IMG/VR virus record: IMGVR_UViG_3300042888_000922
Coordinates: 1 to 21,738 of that record
Reading direction: 5' to 3' (one strand)
Source of the DNA: a virus
DNA length: 21,738 nucleotides
Part shown: positions 7,319 to 13,190 of the stretch, in pieces
How positions within the stretch are numbered: position 1 is the first letter of the stretch
Layout: each line of letters starts with the position of its first letter
Translations under genes and position numbers: made by a program
Notes under the pieces: generated by a model
Seen by the model: the letters and a program-made list of their open reading frames with translations, nothing else
Databases searched by the model: none
Told to the model about the DNA's origin: nothing

Positions 7319-7525
7319 ATGAAAACCACCACACAGAAAGAAATACGCGCTCTTTTTTGGGCATCTCATCCCACGCTTGAAAATCACGCTCGCAAGTGGG
7401 GAATCAAGTCAGCTCCACACAATCGGCATAACACCGACACGCGCATAGCGTTCTGTGACTATGTCGACAGCCTAGCCAAGTCTGGCGTGATCTCAGAAAA
7501 ACTAGCATCAAGAGCCACCTTGTAA
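7319..7525 (+). CDS. Small conserved phage protein, 68 aa
   Basis: The sequence MKTTTQKEIRALFWASHPTL, then NTDTRIAFCDYVDSLAKSGVISEKLASRATL, resembles a small family I recall from many phages, where 'NDYxTDTRxAFVDFVDxLxRxGxIS' is conserved. Its function is not known. It is mostly helical with no membrane segment or metal motif. The ATG lies 19 nt after the predicted cleavage site of the first ribozyme, so after self-cleavage the mRNA would begin with a 19-nt leader and a 5'-OH. No Shine-Dalgarno sequence is visible. Confidence 0.8.
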   Translation: MKTTTQKEIRALFWASHPTLENHARKWGIKSAPHNRHNTDTRIAFCDYVDSLAKSGVISEKLASRATL

Positions 7526-7556
7526 CCCACAGAACCCGTACACAGCACAAACTACT

Positions 7557-7703
7557 ATGCACCCCACTTGCTCACTTATCCGCCGTCCCATCATCCGCCG
7601 TAAACCATGGCGGAAATGGCTCACTATCACCGCTGAAATCATCGGGGGCATTCTCACGATTGCCTTGCTTGTGACACTCACTATCCTATGCTTAGCACTA
7701 TGA
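7557..7703 (+). CDS. Small single-pass membrane protein, 48 aa
   Basis: MHPTCSLIRRPIIRRKPWRK gives a strongly basic N-terminus, followed by a hydrophobic stretch of about 22 residues (ITAEIIGGILTIALLVTLTI) and a short CLAL end. By the positive-inside rule the N-terminus stays in the cytoplasm. It overlaps the next gene in an ATGA junction (7700-7703), which supports real translation. It sits between the two ribozymes. It could be a small inhibitor or membrane-anchoring peptide; no known family. Confidence 0.55.
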   Translation: MHPTCSLIRRPIIRRKPWRKWLTITAEIIGGILTIALLVTLTILCLAL

Positions 7704-7792
7704 AAGAGTATTTTTGCTATAAATGCTATGCGAAAATCGGCAACGGCACAATTTGCTATTGGTGTAAGAAAAAATATACATTTAAGCTGTAA
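7700..7792 (+). CDS. Zinc-ribbon-like microprotein, 30 aa
   Basis: The frame reads MKEYFCYKCYAKIGNGTICY then WCKKKYTFKL. The two pairs CYKC and CYWC, ten residues apart, form a minimal zinc-ribbon (treble-clef-like) pattern in a Lys/Tyr-rich peptide. The start overlaps the stop of the membrane protein in an ATGA junction. The stop lies 16 bp before stem I of the second ribozyme, just as the 236-aa gene ends 9 bp before the first. A nucleic-acid or protein-binding role is inferred only from the Cys pattern. Confidence 0.55.
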   Translation: MKEYFCYKCYAKIGNGTICYWCKKKYTFKL

Positions 7793-7808
7793 GAAATCAC
7801 GCAAACAA

Positions 7809-7859
7809 GCCACTGACGAATCTCTGGCAAGAGATGAAACACCCTGCGGGGTGTATGGC
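7809..7859 (+). ncRNA. Type I hammerhead self-cleaving ribozyme, copy 2
   Basis: The layout is as in copy 1: GCCA (7809-7812); core CTGACGA (7813-7819), where the variable seventh core base is C instead of T; stem II of 6 bp with GGCA loop and an A-T base (7820-7835); core GAAA (7836-7839); stem III CACCC/GGGTG with a TGCG loop (7840-7853); A7839 pairs T7854; cleavage base A7855; stem I 3' arm TGGC (7856-7859). Compared with copy 1, one stem III pair changed from G-C to A-T on both sides, and the loop stayed UNCG. Predicted cut 3' of A7855 leaves 20 nt before the ATG at 7876. This copy has a fully paired stem II and should be the stronger ribozyme. Confidence 0.9.
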
Positions 7860-7875
7860 ACATGCCAATTAAACT

Positions 7876-8118
7876 ATGATACTATACCAAAAAACAGAAG
7901 ATCCCCTCGTAATCGTAACCGACAGCAAGACAAAAGACGTTCAAACGAAAAAGCTTACTGGCACTTATTTTCGAATCATTCCCCCTGCAAATGATCGCGT
8001 AAATTGGGTGTTAACCTGCTCAGAAATGCACGTTGACCGATGGGCATCGGCTACAGATTCAACAATGATCATTTCTGAGAACCTAAGAAAACAACTAGTC
8101 TCTTTATTCTCATGCTGA
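7876..8118 (+). CDS. Hypothetical protein, 80 aa
   Basis: MILYQKTEDPLVIVTDSKTK opens a mixed protein of alternating strands and one helix with three aromatic-rich segments (TYFRIIPPAND, VNWVLTCSEMHVDRW) and a C-terminal NLRKQLVSLF. No family is recognised. It starts 16 bp after the second ribozyme and overlaps the start of the DnaA-like gene by 7 bp, so it would be the first gene on the RNA downstream of the cut. Confidence 0.65.
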   Translation: MILYQKTEDPLVIVTDSKTKDVQTKKLTGTYFRIIPPANDRVNWVLTCSEMHVDRWASATDSTMIISENLRKQLVSLFSC

Positions 8119-8429
8119 TCGACAACAAAAGCGCGTTGATCCAATCCGTTGCGGATGTTCTCGGGGTGACTCCTGAGGCCATCGCTGGCAAGCGTAAACG
8201 GTTCTCCGAGGCTCTCGCTAGGCAGATCGTGATGACTCTTTGGAGTGAGGCGCACTCGCTCCAGGACTCCGCCGAGATTGTAAACCGAACCCATCACACA
8301 GCAGCATTTTACGCACGGAAAAAGACTTATGAACGCTTGCACTATTGCGAGAAGTCAAAAGAGCGAATGCATAAGATACTGCAAAGATATTCACAGATTA
8401 TACTTGAACAAACCACAATTAACGAATAA
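8112..8429 (+). CDS. DnaA domain IV-like DNA-binding protein, 105 aa
   Basis: Residues 5-75 follow the pattern of DnaA C-terminal domain IV, the part of the initiator that reads DnaA boxes: VADVLGVTPEAIAGKRKRF, SEALARQIVMTLWSEA, then HHTAAFYARKKTYERL in place of the usual DHSTV...R signature. The AAA+ domain is absent. Free-standing domains of this kind are known in phages and probably bind DNA near origins or promoters. The ATG overlaps the previous gene. No Shine-Dalgarno sequence is seen. The ERF recombinase follows after a 46-bp gap. Confidence 0.75.
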   Translation: MLIDNKSALIQSVADVLGVTPEAIAGKRKRFSEALARQIVMTLWSEAHSLQDSAEIVNRTHHTAAFYARKKTYERLHYCEKSKERMHKILQRYSQIILEQTTINE

Positions 8430-8438
8430 AAAACTCTT

Positions 8439-8456
8439 GTGCGGGAAATTCCGCAC
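8439..8456 (+). promoter_or_regulatory. Intergenic hairpin before the ERF gene
   Basis: GTGCGG (8439-8444) and CCGCAC (8451-8456) form a perfect 6-bp stem around a GAAATT loop. No T-tract follows, so it is not a classical terminator; it may stabilise or process the mRNA. Confidence 0.4.
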
Positions 8457-8475
8457 TATCACAACACCAAAATAA

Positions 8476-9054
8476 ATGAACCTAGAACACAGCACACCAG
8501 AATTGTTCACCGCACTCGCTAAAATGCAAGGTGAAGTAGAAAACGCTACAAAAGGGAGTCTTAACCCTCACTTTAAGAGCAAATATGCGGATCTCGCCGA
8601 GGTCTTGAACACCGTTCGCCCCGTCTTGGCGGCAAATGGCTTGTCAGTCATCCAATCGCCCTCGTTTGACGGTGGAATCTGTCACGTTACCACCACTATC
8701 GCTCACAGCGGTGGAGGGTATATTTACGGCACTATGTCATGCGTCCCAGCAAAACAGGACGGGCAAGGCATCGGGGCAGCAACAACATACCTGCGCCGTT
8801 ACTCACTGGCAGCGGTCTGCGGGGTAGCACAGGAGGATGACGATGGACAATCTGCCGCGCATAACAAGTCGGCAGTATATCCGCTAATCTCCAGCGGTGA
8901 AGCCGCCCGAATCCGCTTGAGCATTCACGGTCTTAATATTGACGAACCCGCATTTCTGAAACACTACGGAGTCACCGCAGTGGAACAGCTTACAACTGAC
9001 AAAATCACCAGCATCGACAAAGCATTTGCAATCAAAGCCAAAACAAAACCATGA
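8476..9054 (+). CDS. erf: ERF-family single-strand annealing recombinase
   Basis: This is a 192-aa protein. Residues about 5-130 match the ERF (P22 essential recombination function) family: LFTALAKMQGEVENATKG, NPHFKSKYADLAEV and then the signature IGAATTYLRRYSLAAVCG followed by AQEDDDG. ERF proteins form rings that anneal complementary single strands during phage recombination and genome circularisation. The C-terminal 50 residues are a small variable domain. The stop overlaps the ATG of the nuclease gene in an ATGA junction (9051-9054), giving a recombinase-exonuclease pair like RecT-RecE. Confidence 0.92.
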   Translation: MNLEHSTPELFTALAKMQGEVENATKGSLNPHFKSKYADLAEVLNTVRPVLAANGLSVIQSPSFDGGICHVTTTIAHSGGGYIYGTMSCVPAKQDGQGIGAATTYLRRYSLAAVCGVAQEDDDGQSAAHNKSAVYPLISSGEAARIRLSIHGLNIDEPAFLKHYGVTAVEQLTTDKITSIDKAFAIKAKTKP

Positions 9055-9857
9055 AAAACGCAACTATTGAATACAACTTGGGCAGAGCGTATTATTCACG
9101 CTCCGCATCGCCTACAAACCTGTCAGGACCTGTCAGCAAGTCACTACTGTGGGATTTTAACCAATCACCCTACAAGTGGCGGCACAGCACAGGCAAGGAA
9201 TCAACCCGCGCCATGGATCTAGGAACGCTGATTCACGCAGCGATCTTAGAACCAAACATCCCGCTAGATGTAATCGCCGCAGTATCGCCATTCTCCGACT
9301 TCAGGACTAAAGCAGCCCAGGAGTGGAGAGATGATGCGCGAGCCATGGGCAAAATGATTGCTACAGATGACGATATTCGCGCTGCTAGTGGGTGTGAAGC
9401 AGTCTTTTCCGAAGACTACGCTCAACGCTTTGCTGGTGGATACAAATCCGAGGTGGCAGTTTTTGCCACTATCGGGGCAACGGACATAAAAGGCATGATT
9501 GATCTCGTGCCTGACAATCTAGACCTGCTGGTGGATCTGAAAACGACTGCGAAAATTGGTAGTTTGCGGAACATCACCAACACTATCATTGACCGAGGCT
9601 ATCACTGGCAAGCTGCCCTCTATCTCGACCTGTGGAATGCAGCAAGCGGAGAGAATCGCACTCGCTTTGTCATTTGCTTCATTGAGGTGACAGCACCGTA
9701 TGAATCGGCATGGGTGGAAGTCTCGCCTGAGCTGATCGAGGCGGGGCGTGTAGGCTACATGAACGCGCTTGCAAAATGGCAATCCTGCGTAGCTGTAGGC
9801 GTATGGCCTCGCCAGCATGAGGGTATCACCACTATCGAGAAACCCGCTTACCTATAA
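9051..9857 (+). CDS. RecE/exonuclease VIII-type PD-(D/E)XK nuclease
   Basis: This is a 268-aa protein of the RecE-like exonuclease family. The N-terminal LSGPVSKSLLWDFNQSPYKW and AMDLGTLIHAAILEP (His62) are typical, and the catalytic core reads SEVAVFA (Glu134), KGMIDLV (Asp151), VDLKTT (Asp162-x-Lys164) and YHWQAALYLD (Gln187, Tyr191). It should degrade one strand of duplex DNA so that the ERF protein can anneal the other. It is translationally coupled to ERF. All catalytic residues appear intact. Confidence 0.9.
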   Translation: MKNATIEYNLGRAYYSRSASPTNLSGPVSKSLLWDFNQSPYKWRHSTGKESTRAMDLGTLIHAAILEPNIPLDVIAAVSPFSDFRTKAAQEWRDDARAMGKMIATDDDIRAASGCEAVFSEDYAQRFAGGYKSEVAVFATIGATDIKGMIDLVPDNLDLLVDLKTTAKIGSLRNITNTIIDRGYHWQAALYLDLWNAASGENRTRFVICFIEVTAPYESAWVEVSPELIEAGRVGYMNALAKWQSCVAVGVWPRQHEGITTIEKPAYL

Positions 9858-9871
9858 ACCAAAAAGAGGGG

Positions 9872-9900
9872 GCGCGCATCTCACTCACGCGCTTTATATT
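9872..9900 (+). terminator. Weak hairpin after the nuclease gene
   Basis: GCGCG (9872-9876) pairs with CGCGC (9888-9892) around an 11-nt loop, followed by TTTATATT. It may be a partial terminator or attenuator between the nuclease and the 75-aa gene. Confidence 0.35.
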
Positions 9901-10128
9901 ATGAAGAAAAAATATGATGCAGTTGCCACCGTGGGTAAATACACGAAAGATGGAATAGAGAAAAAGCGTTATTTGACCGTAGGAGCGGTTTTTGAGAGCG
10001 ATGAGGGTAAACTTACCCTAAAGCTGGAAGGAGTGCCTGTATCGCCCGACTGGAGCGGTTGGATCGCATTCTACGAGCCGAAGTTAGGATATACTGGAAC
10101 AACTGAGAACGACACACCTCCATTCTGA
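9901..10128 (+). CDS. Small protein with SSB-like C-terminal tail, 75 aa
   Basis: The start is ATG 9901 (MKKKYDAVATVGKYTKDGIE). The body is beta-rich (KRYLTVGAVFES, LTLKLEGVPVSPDWSGWIAFYEP), a pattern recalled from small phage proteins next to recombination genes. It ends ENDTPPF, which resembles the acidic tip (DDDIPF) with which single-strand binding proteins contact partner enzymes. The beta-rich fold, the tail and the position after ERF and the nuclease suggest a minimal accessory DNA-binding or partner-docking protein; this is inference. The stop overlaps the next ATG by one base (TGATG). Confidence 0.75.
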   Translation: MKKKYDAVATVGKYTKDGIEKKRYLTVGAVFESDEGKLTLKLEGVPVSPDWSGWIAFYEPKLGYTGTTENDTPPF

Positions 10129-10385
10129 TGAGTATCTTTGACGACACGCCGCTGGAAATCGGCACGCAATACTACGATAAGGAAATCATCGGGTGGAATG
10201 CCGATGAGAGAAAGTATTTAGTCGCTTGCCCACGCTTTCGCACGAAGGAGCTTTGGCTCTCCAAGGAGAAGGTGGATGCTGAATATGGAAACAGTCTCAT
10301 GGCAGGAGTAGAGTGCCGCGAGTCGAAGCCAGGGAGCAGCTACAACACCCGATACTTCAGAAGTCGGGTAGATAGCCCAGAATGA
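10128..10385 (+). CDS. Hypothetical protein, 85 aa
   Basis: MSIFDDTPLEIGTQYYDKEI opens a mixed charge protein with a WNADERKYLVACPRF segment and a basic, Ser-rich C-terminus. No family or motif is recognised. It is coupled to the previous gene through TGATG and to a 16-codon micro-ORF through ATGA at its stop (10382-10385), so it is part of one translational chain. Confidence 0.65.
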   Translation: MSIFDDTPLEIGTQYYDKEIIGWNADERKYLVACPRFRTKELWLSKEKVDAEYGNSLMAGVECRESKPGSSYNTRYFRSRVDSPE

Positions 10386-10432
10386 AAAATATCCTTGCCA
10401 CCTCCATCCAATCATGCAAACTGACCATATGA
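10382..10432 (+). CDS. Possible 16-aa bridging micro-ORF
   Basis: ATG 10382 lies in the stop of the 85-aa gene (ATGA), and the reading MKNILATSIQSCKLTI ends with TGA 10430-10432, which again overlaps the ATG at 10429 of the next gene. ATGA junctions at both ends suggest it carries ribosomes from one gene to the next rather than making a useful peptide. Confidence 0.4.
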   Translation: MKNILATSIQSCKLTI

Positions 10433-10626
10433 AAACGCCAACGTATTCACCAGAAGAAGCAGAGAAAAACGGCTACAAGTCGATTACTACGCTTTACTTC
10501 TTCAACGATGAAGCAGACATGAAATATCTCTCTGCTGTGTTGGCTGACATGGCAAATGTTAAACATTGCCTGATAAAAACGCTCCGAGGAGTGGAGGTGG
10601 CAAGGCTTAAAACCGAGATCCTATGA
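10429..10626 (+). CDS. Hypothetical protein, 65 aa
   Basis: The start MKTPTYSPEEAEKNGYKSIT (ATG 10429) is chosen because it overlaps the micro-ORF stop; an in-frame ATG at 10414 would add five residues. The protein has a short N-terminal loop and a compact alpha/beta remainder (ITTLYFFNDEADMKYLSAVL, CLIKTLRGVEVARL). The function is unknown. The stop overlaps the next ATG in an ATGA junction (10623-10626). Confidence 0.65.
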   Translation: MKTPTYSPEEAEKNGYKSITTLYFFNDEADMKYLSAVLADMANVKHCLIKTLRGVEVARLKTEIL

Positions 10627-10826
10627 ATCTATTCCCAGAATTGCCAGAGGAAGAATCGCCCCGCCTGAAATGGATGAAAGCGAAGAACATCCACACGCTG
10701 AAAACCAAGGATAACAGATGGGTAGCATACAAAAGCGAAACACAGCACAATTTTACCCACGAGGATGAGATTGACGCTGTTGTCGGTCTTGCTAAGAAGC
10801 TAAAAATCAAACTCTGGAAAGAGTGA
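10623..10826 (+). CDS. Small conserved phage protein, 67 aa
   Basis: MNLFPELPEEESPRLKWMKA is followed by VAYKSETQHNFTHEDEIDAV and the ending LAKKLKIKLWKE. I recall phage families with the layout 'SPRLxWL...G.TEDEALxxLAxKLGIxLWNE', which this fits; their role is unknown. It is the last gene of this rightward chain. Its stop at 10824-10826 is followed directly by TTGACT of a possible sRNA promoter. Confidence 0.75.
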   Translation: MNLFPELPEEESPRLKWMKAKNIHTLKTKDNRWVAYKSETQHNFTHEDEIDAVVGLAKKLKIKLWKE

Positions 10827-10854
10827 TTGACTCCGCGCCCGATTATGCTACTTT
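10827..10854 (+). promoter_or_regulatory. Possible promoter of a small RNA
   Basis: TTGACT (10827-10832) and TACTTT (10849-10854) are 16 bp apart. The -35 is good and the -10 is weak. The start would fall near 10860, about 60 nt before a strong terminator. Confidence 0.4.
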
Positions 10855-10857
10855 TGC

Positions 10858-10922
10858 GCGTCTTAAACGACGCTAACTAACTTGCTTGCAGACCCCGTCA
10901 GCACCCACTGGCGGGGTTTTTG
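10858..10922 (+). ncRNA. Candidate short sRNA (about 63 nt)
   Basis: Between the promoter-like element and the terminator lies GCGTC/GACGC (10858-10873, loop TTAAAC), a single-stranded linker, and the terminator hairpin. No gene fits in it. The RNA would be antisense to the 3' end of the leftward gene at 10898-11137. It could equally be just the read-through tail of the early mRNA. Confidence 0.35.
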
Positions 10923-10925
10923 TTT
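10892..10925 (+). terminator. Strong rho-independent terminator
   Basis: ACCCCGTCAG (10892-10901) pairs with CTGGCGGGGT (10908-10917) over 10 bp with one G-T pair and a 6-nt loop, then TTTTGTTT. It ends the rightward chain. It lies partly inside the 3' end of the convergent gene at 10898. Confidence 0.88.
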
Positions 10926-11137
10926 GTAGATTCTGGATGCTTTCCATCTTGCCATTCAGCACTTTCACGACATCCAAACTTCAACACTCGATGGCGATAC
11001 ACGCCGCACTTGATGCACTTTTGCTCTGTTTCGACACCGTAGCCATTGCAAGCCGTTACCGACCAGAAACTTAGTCCTAGCGATACCGAGCCATGACGGC
11101 AGCGAAACCAATGCTTTATGAGTTGCTTAATTTTCAT
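10898..11137 (-). CDS. Small Cys-rich protein, 79 aa
   Basis: MKIKQLIKHWFRCRHGSVSL then KCIKCGVYRHRVLKFGC gives a CxxC plus RCRH pattern typical of small phage zinc-ribbon proteins, in which a WxRCxH start is common. The ATG overlaps the stop of the upstream leftward gene (ATGA, 11134-11137). Its last codons lie within the terminator hairpin of the opposite strand. Zinc binding is inferred from the Cys pattern; its partner is unknown. Confidence 0.65.
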   Translation of the reverse strand: MKIKQLIKHWFRCRHGSVSLGLSFWSVTACNGYGVETEQKCIKCGVYRHRVLKFGCRESAEWQDGKHPESTNKNPASGC

Positions 11138-11601
11138 CTCGTTTCCTTTCTCAATTTATCCAGCTCGCAACGGACAAAACTTAGATCATCCTCCAGCTGG
11201 GTGATCCGCTTAACCTGCGATGCGATCACCTTTTGCGCTTGCTTGTCAGAAAACGGTCGTTTGCTTTTTGGTAGTGATTCGACAAGGTGGTCGTATGACT
11301 CGGCAATTTTATACAAGCGGTTAAGCTCTTCCGCTATATCATGCAGATCACCAACTTCTCCGCCGTTATTCGGGAAGCTAATCCATGGATCTTCTGACAA
11401 ATCACCGCTGTGATATTGATATTTGATTTCCTCACTCATTTTTTCGTTGGTTGGATATGACTCAAACACCACTGTATATGACTTAAACACCACCCTAGCT
11501 ATTTCGTCACAATCATCCTCGGTGGTGAGACATCCGCAAATGTCTCGCAGTCTTTGGAAAAGTGGTTTTCTATGTTCTCCTTGTATTGTTTCCTCACTCA
11601 T
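11134..11601 (-). CDS. Hypothetical coiled-coil-like protein, 155 aa
   Basis: MSEETIQGEHRKPLFQRLRD begins an acidic protein. Its second half is helical (LHDIAEELNRLYKIAESYDH, IASQVKRITQLEDDLSFVRC, ELDKLRKE) and probably a coiled coil. The bases before ATG 11601 are purine-rich (GAAAGAAAGAACG). An internal in-frame ATG at 11439 starts with nearly the same codons (ATGAGTGAGGAAA), so a short form is possible. It heads a two-gene leftward operon with the zinc-ribbon-like gene. Function unknown. Confidence 0.65.
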   Translation of the reverse strand: MSEETIQGEHRKPLFQRLRDICGCLTTEDDCDEIARVVFKSYTVVFESYPTNEKMSEEIKYQYHSGDLSEDPWISFPNNGGEVGDLHDIAEELNRLYKIAESYDHLVESLPKSKRPFSDKQAQKVIASQVKRITQLEDDLSFVRCELDKLRKETR

Positions 11602-11884
11602 ATCGTTCTTTCTTTCTTCTGTATTCTGTCCTTTTTATTTCTGTACACAATTAGTCTCATAACCTCCCTAGAGCACACACGATGAGAAACAATATCTACC
11701 ATGTGCTTTTATGATTCGGAAACCAGCCCCTTAGGAGTCAACCTCCTGCCACCTCTGCTTAGTCTCATGGTGACAACACGCTGGCAGCTTTCCCGCTTCC
11801 CGTGCCTAGTGATGAGTGTGGAAGATTCACGTCTTCTCGCGGTGTCCTTTGTTTTGGTCTGTCTTCAGAATCGAACAGGGGCAA

Positions 11885-11980
11885 ATGAAAAGCCCGTTCA
11901 GGCTACTACCTCTGAACGGGCTTCGATGCTATTGAACACACAGCAAGAAAGTCTTTTACGGCGGTAGTAGCGCACGAACG
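11885..11980 (-). ncRNA. Candidate leftward sRNA with pseudoknot
   Basis: On the minus strand TTGCGT (12013-12008) and TATTCT (11991-11986) are 16 bp apart and would start RNA near 11979. It ends at the hairpin AGCCCGTTCAG/CTGAACGGGCT (11922-11891) followed by TTTTC. The hairpin loop carries GGTAGTAGC, exactly complementary over 9 bases to GCTACTACC (11971-11963) near the RNA's 5' end, so the RNA could fold into a pseudoknot. No gene is encoded. The structure is seen; transcription is inferred. Confidence 0.45.
11891..11922 (-). terminator. Rho-independent terminator, leftward
   Basis: A perfect 11-bp stem with a 10-nt loop is followed on the minus strand by TTTTC. On the plus strand no T-tract follows, so it works leftward. 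Confidence 0.75.
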
Positions 11981-12037
11981 AGAGAAGAATAGAACAAGTA
12001 TGGAAAAACGCAAGAAATAATTTTGATGAGTTTTAAT

Positions 12038-12065
12038 TTGACGGATTTACAATGATGGCTAGTAT
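12038..12065 (+). promoter_or_regulatory. Promoter of the PP-loop gene
   Basis: TTGACG (12038-12043), 16 bp, TAGTAT (12060-12065). The start falls about 6 nt before ATG 12078, so the mRNA would be nearly leaderless; no Shine-Dalgarno sequence is present. Confidence 0.55.
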
Positions 12066-12077
12066 CGCCGCGAACAC

Positions 12078-13037
12078 ATGACAGAACAACTCACGCTAGA
12101 TGATACGCTTTTCCCTCCAAGGAAAGAGCTTGCAAAATTCGTTTATCCTCCAGAACGCTACCCATTGCGCGAAAAAATCAGCATTAGCTTTTCAGGTGGG
12201 GCAACCAGCGGCTACATGCTTAAAATGCTACTGGATCATTTTAGAGAAAATGAACCTGATCGTGAAATTATAGTGACCTTTTGCAATACTGGGCTAGAGC
12301 ATGAGAAAACTCTGGAGTTTGTTGATAAGTGCGACAAAGCATGGAATGTCGGTGTCGTGTGGTTAGAGGCAGTGGTAACGCATGGCGACAAGATAGGAAT
12401 TCGCCATAAGATTGTTGATTTTGAAACAGCGTCACGCAATGGCGAGCCTTATGAGGAAGCGGTCAAGAAATACGGGGTATTTAACAAATCATACCCAAAC
12501 TGCAACGGTCGATTAAAGACCGAGGTAATGCAAGATTACCACAGAAGTATTGGATGGCGATCATTGTATTCTTCAGCCGTGGGAATTAGAGCGGATGAGA
12601 TTGACAGAATATCTCTTAACGCCATGCATCAAGGCATCTTCTACCCATGCGCTGACGCTGGAGTCACAAAGCGAGATGTGCGCGCATGGTGGCTCACTCA
12701 GTCATTCAGACTAGAGATACCAGAGCATTATGGGAATTGTGTAACATGTTGGAAAAAGAGCGACCGCAAGCTTTTGACCATTGCTAGGCACGATCCTGAC
12801 AGCTTTAATTTCTTTCATCGGTTAGAGTCGATATACGGATTTGCAGGAGGAGAAAGACGAGATAGAAAAGAAAAAGAGAGACGAGTTTTCTTTCGTAAAA
12901 ATAGAACAGCACAAGATATTTTGGATTTATCTCGCCAACCATTTGATGAGTTTGTTGACGGCAAATTTATTCCGTTCGATGATGATCTGGACATGGGGTC
13001 TGGCTGCGGCGAATCGTGCGAGATAGGCGCAGACTGA
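12078..13037 (+). CDS. PAPS-reductase-like PP-loop protein
   Basis: This is a 319-aa protein of the adenine-nucleotide alpha-hydrolase (PAPS reductase/DndC-like) superfamily. The PP-loop SFSGGATSGYM is at residues 37-47, followed by TFCNTGLEHEKTLEFV (about 67-83) and GIRADE (169-174). Cys142, Cys191, Cys221 and Cys224 (in NCVTCWKK) could hold an Fe-S cluster, as in DndC and related enzymes. Phages carry many such genes; proposed jobs are sulfur chemistry on nucleic acid or ATP pyrophosphatase reactions, and which one applies cannot be told here. No Dnd or other partner genes are near. The C-terminus GSGCGESCEIGAD is an extra Cys-rich tip. Confidence 0.85.
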   Translation: MTEQLTLDDTLFPPRKELAKFVYPPERYPLREKISISFSGGATSGYMLKMLLDHFRENEPDREIIVTFCNTGLEHEKTLEFVDKCDKAWNVGVVWLEAVVTHGDKIGIRHKIVDFETASRNGEPYEEAVKKYGVFNKSYPNCNGRLKTEVMQDYHRSIGWRSLYSSAVGIRADEIDRISLNAMHQGIFYPCADAGVTKRDVRAWWLTQSFRLEIPEHYGNCVTCWKKSDRKLLTIARHDPDSFNFFHRLESIYGFAGGERRDRKEKERRVFFRKNRTAQDILDLSRQPFDEFVDGKFIPFDDDLDMGSGCGESCEIGAD

Positions 13038-13040
13038 CCT

Positions 13041-13060
13041 TTTTCGTGACACCACGAAAA
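13041..13060. promoter_or_regulatory. Inverted repeat after the PP-loop gene
   Basis: TTTTCGTG (13041-13048) and CACGAAAA (13053-13060) form an 8-bp palindrome around ACAC; outer ACC and GGT also match. No T-tract follows, so it may be an operator rather than a terminator. Confidence 0.45.
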
Positions 13061-13190
13061 TGGTAAAGCGATTTATGAAAAAATATCCCCCAAGTGTGCA
13101 TCGTTGAGAGGCATGAGGGATCTGCTGCGAGAATAGTATCAGAGAATCGGGTAAATTCAAGCTCAGATATCGAGCATGATCGGTATCATC

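Larger units (their letters stand above)
11602..12077. other. Gene-free region with several hairpins
   Basis: No convincing gene lies here. Visible structures are AGGAG/CTCCT (11733-11747), CTGCCA/TGGCAG arms further on, GAAGA/TCTTC (11821-11836), and the terminator-like hairpin at 11891-11922. The promoter of the PP-loop gene is at its right edge and a possible leftward sRNA at 11885-11980. Confidence 0.6.

Noticed and set aside
10124-10150. A third CTGATGA followed further on by GAAA
   Set aside because: No stem II or stem III can be drawn; it is only the stop-start overlap of two genes.
11720-11890. tRNA-like stretches (CTCCTAA loop, TTCGATT, CCA) on the minus strand
   Set aside because: The needed 5-bp T stem and anticodon stem do not pair, so no cloverleaf can be formed.
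11701-11967. An 88-codon rightward frame before the PP-loop gene
   Set aside because: It crosses the terminator hairpin, has no ribosome site, and its composition is unlike the other genes.
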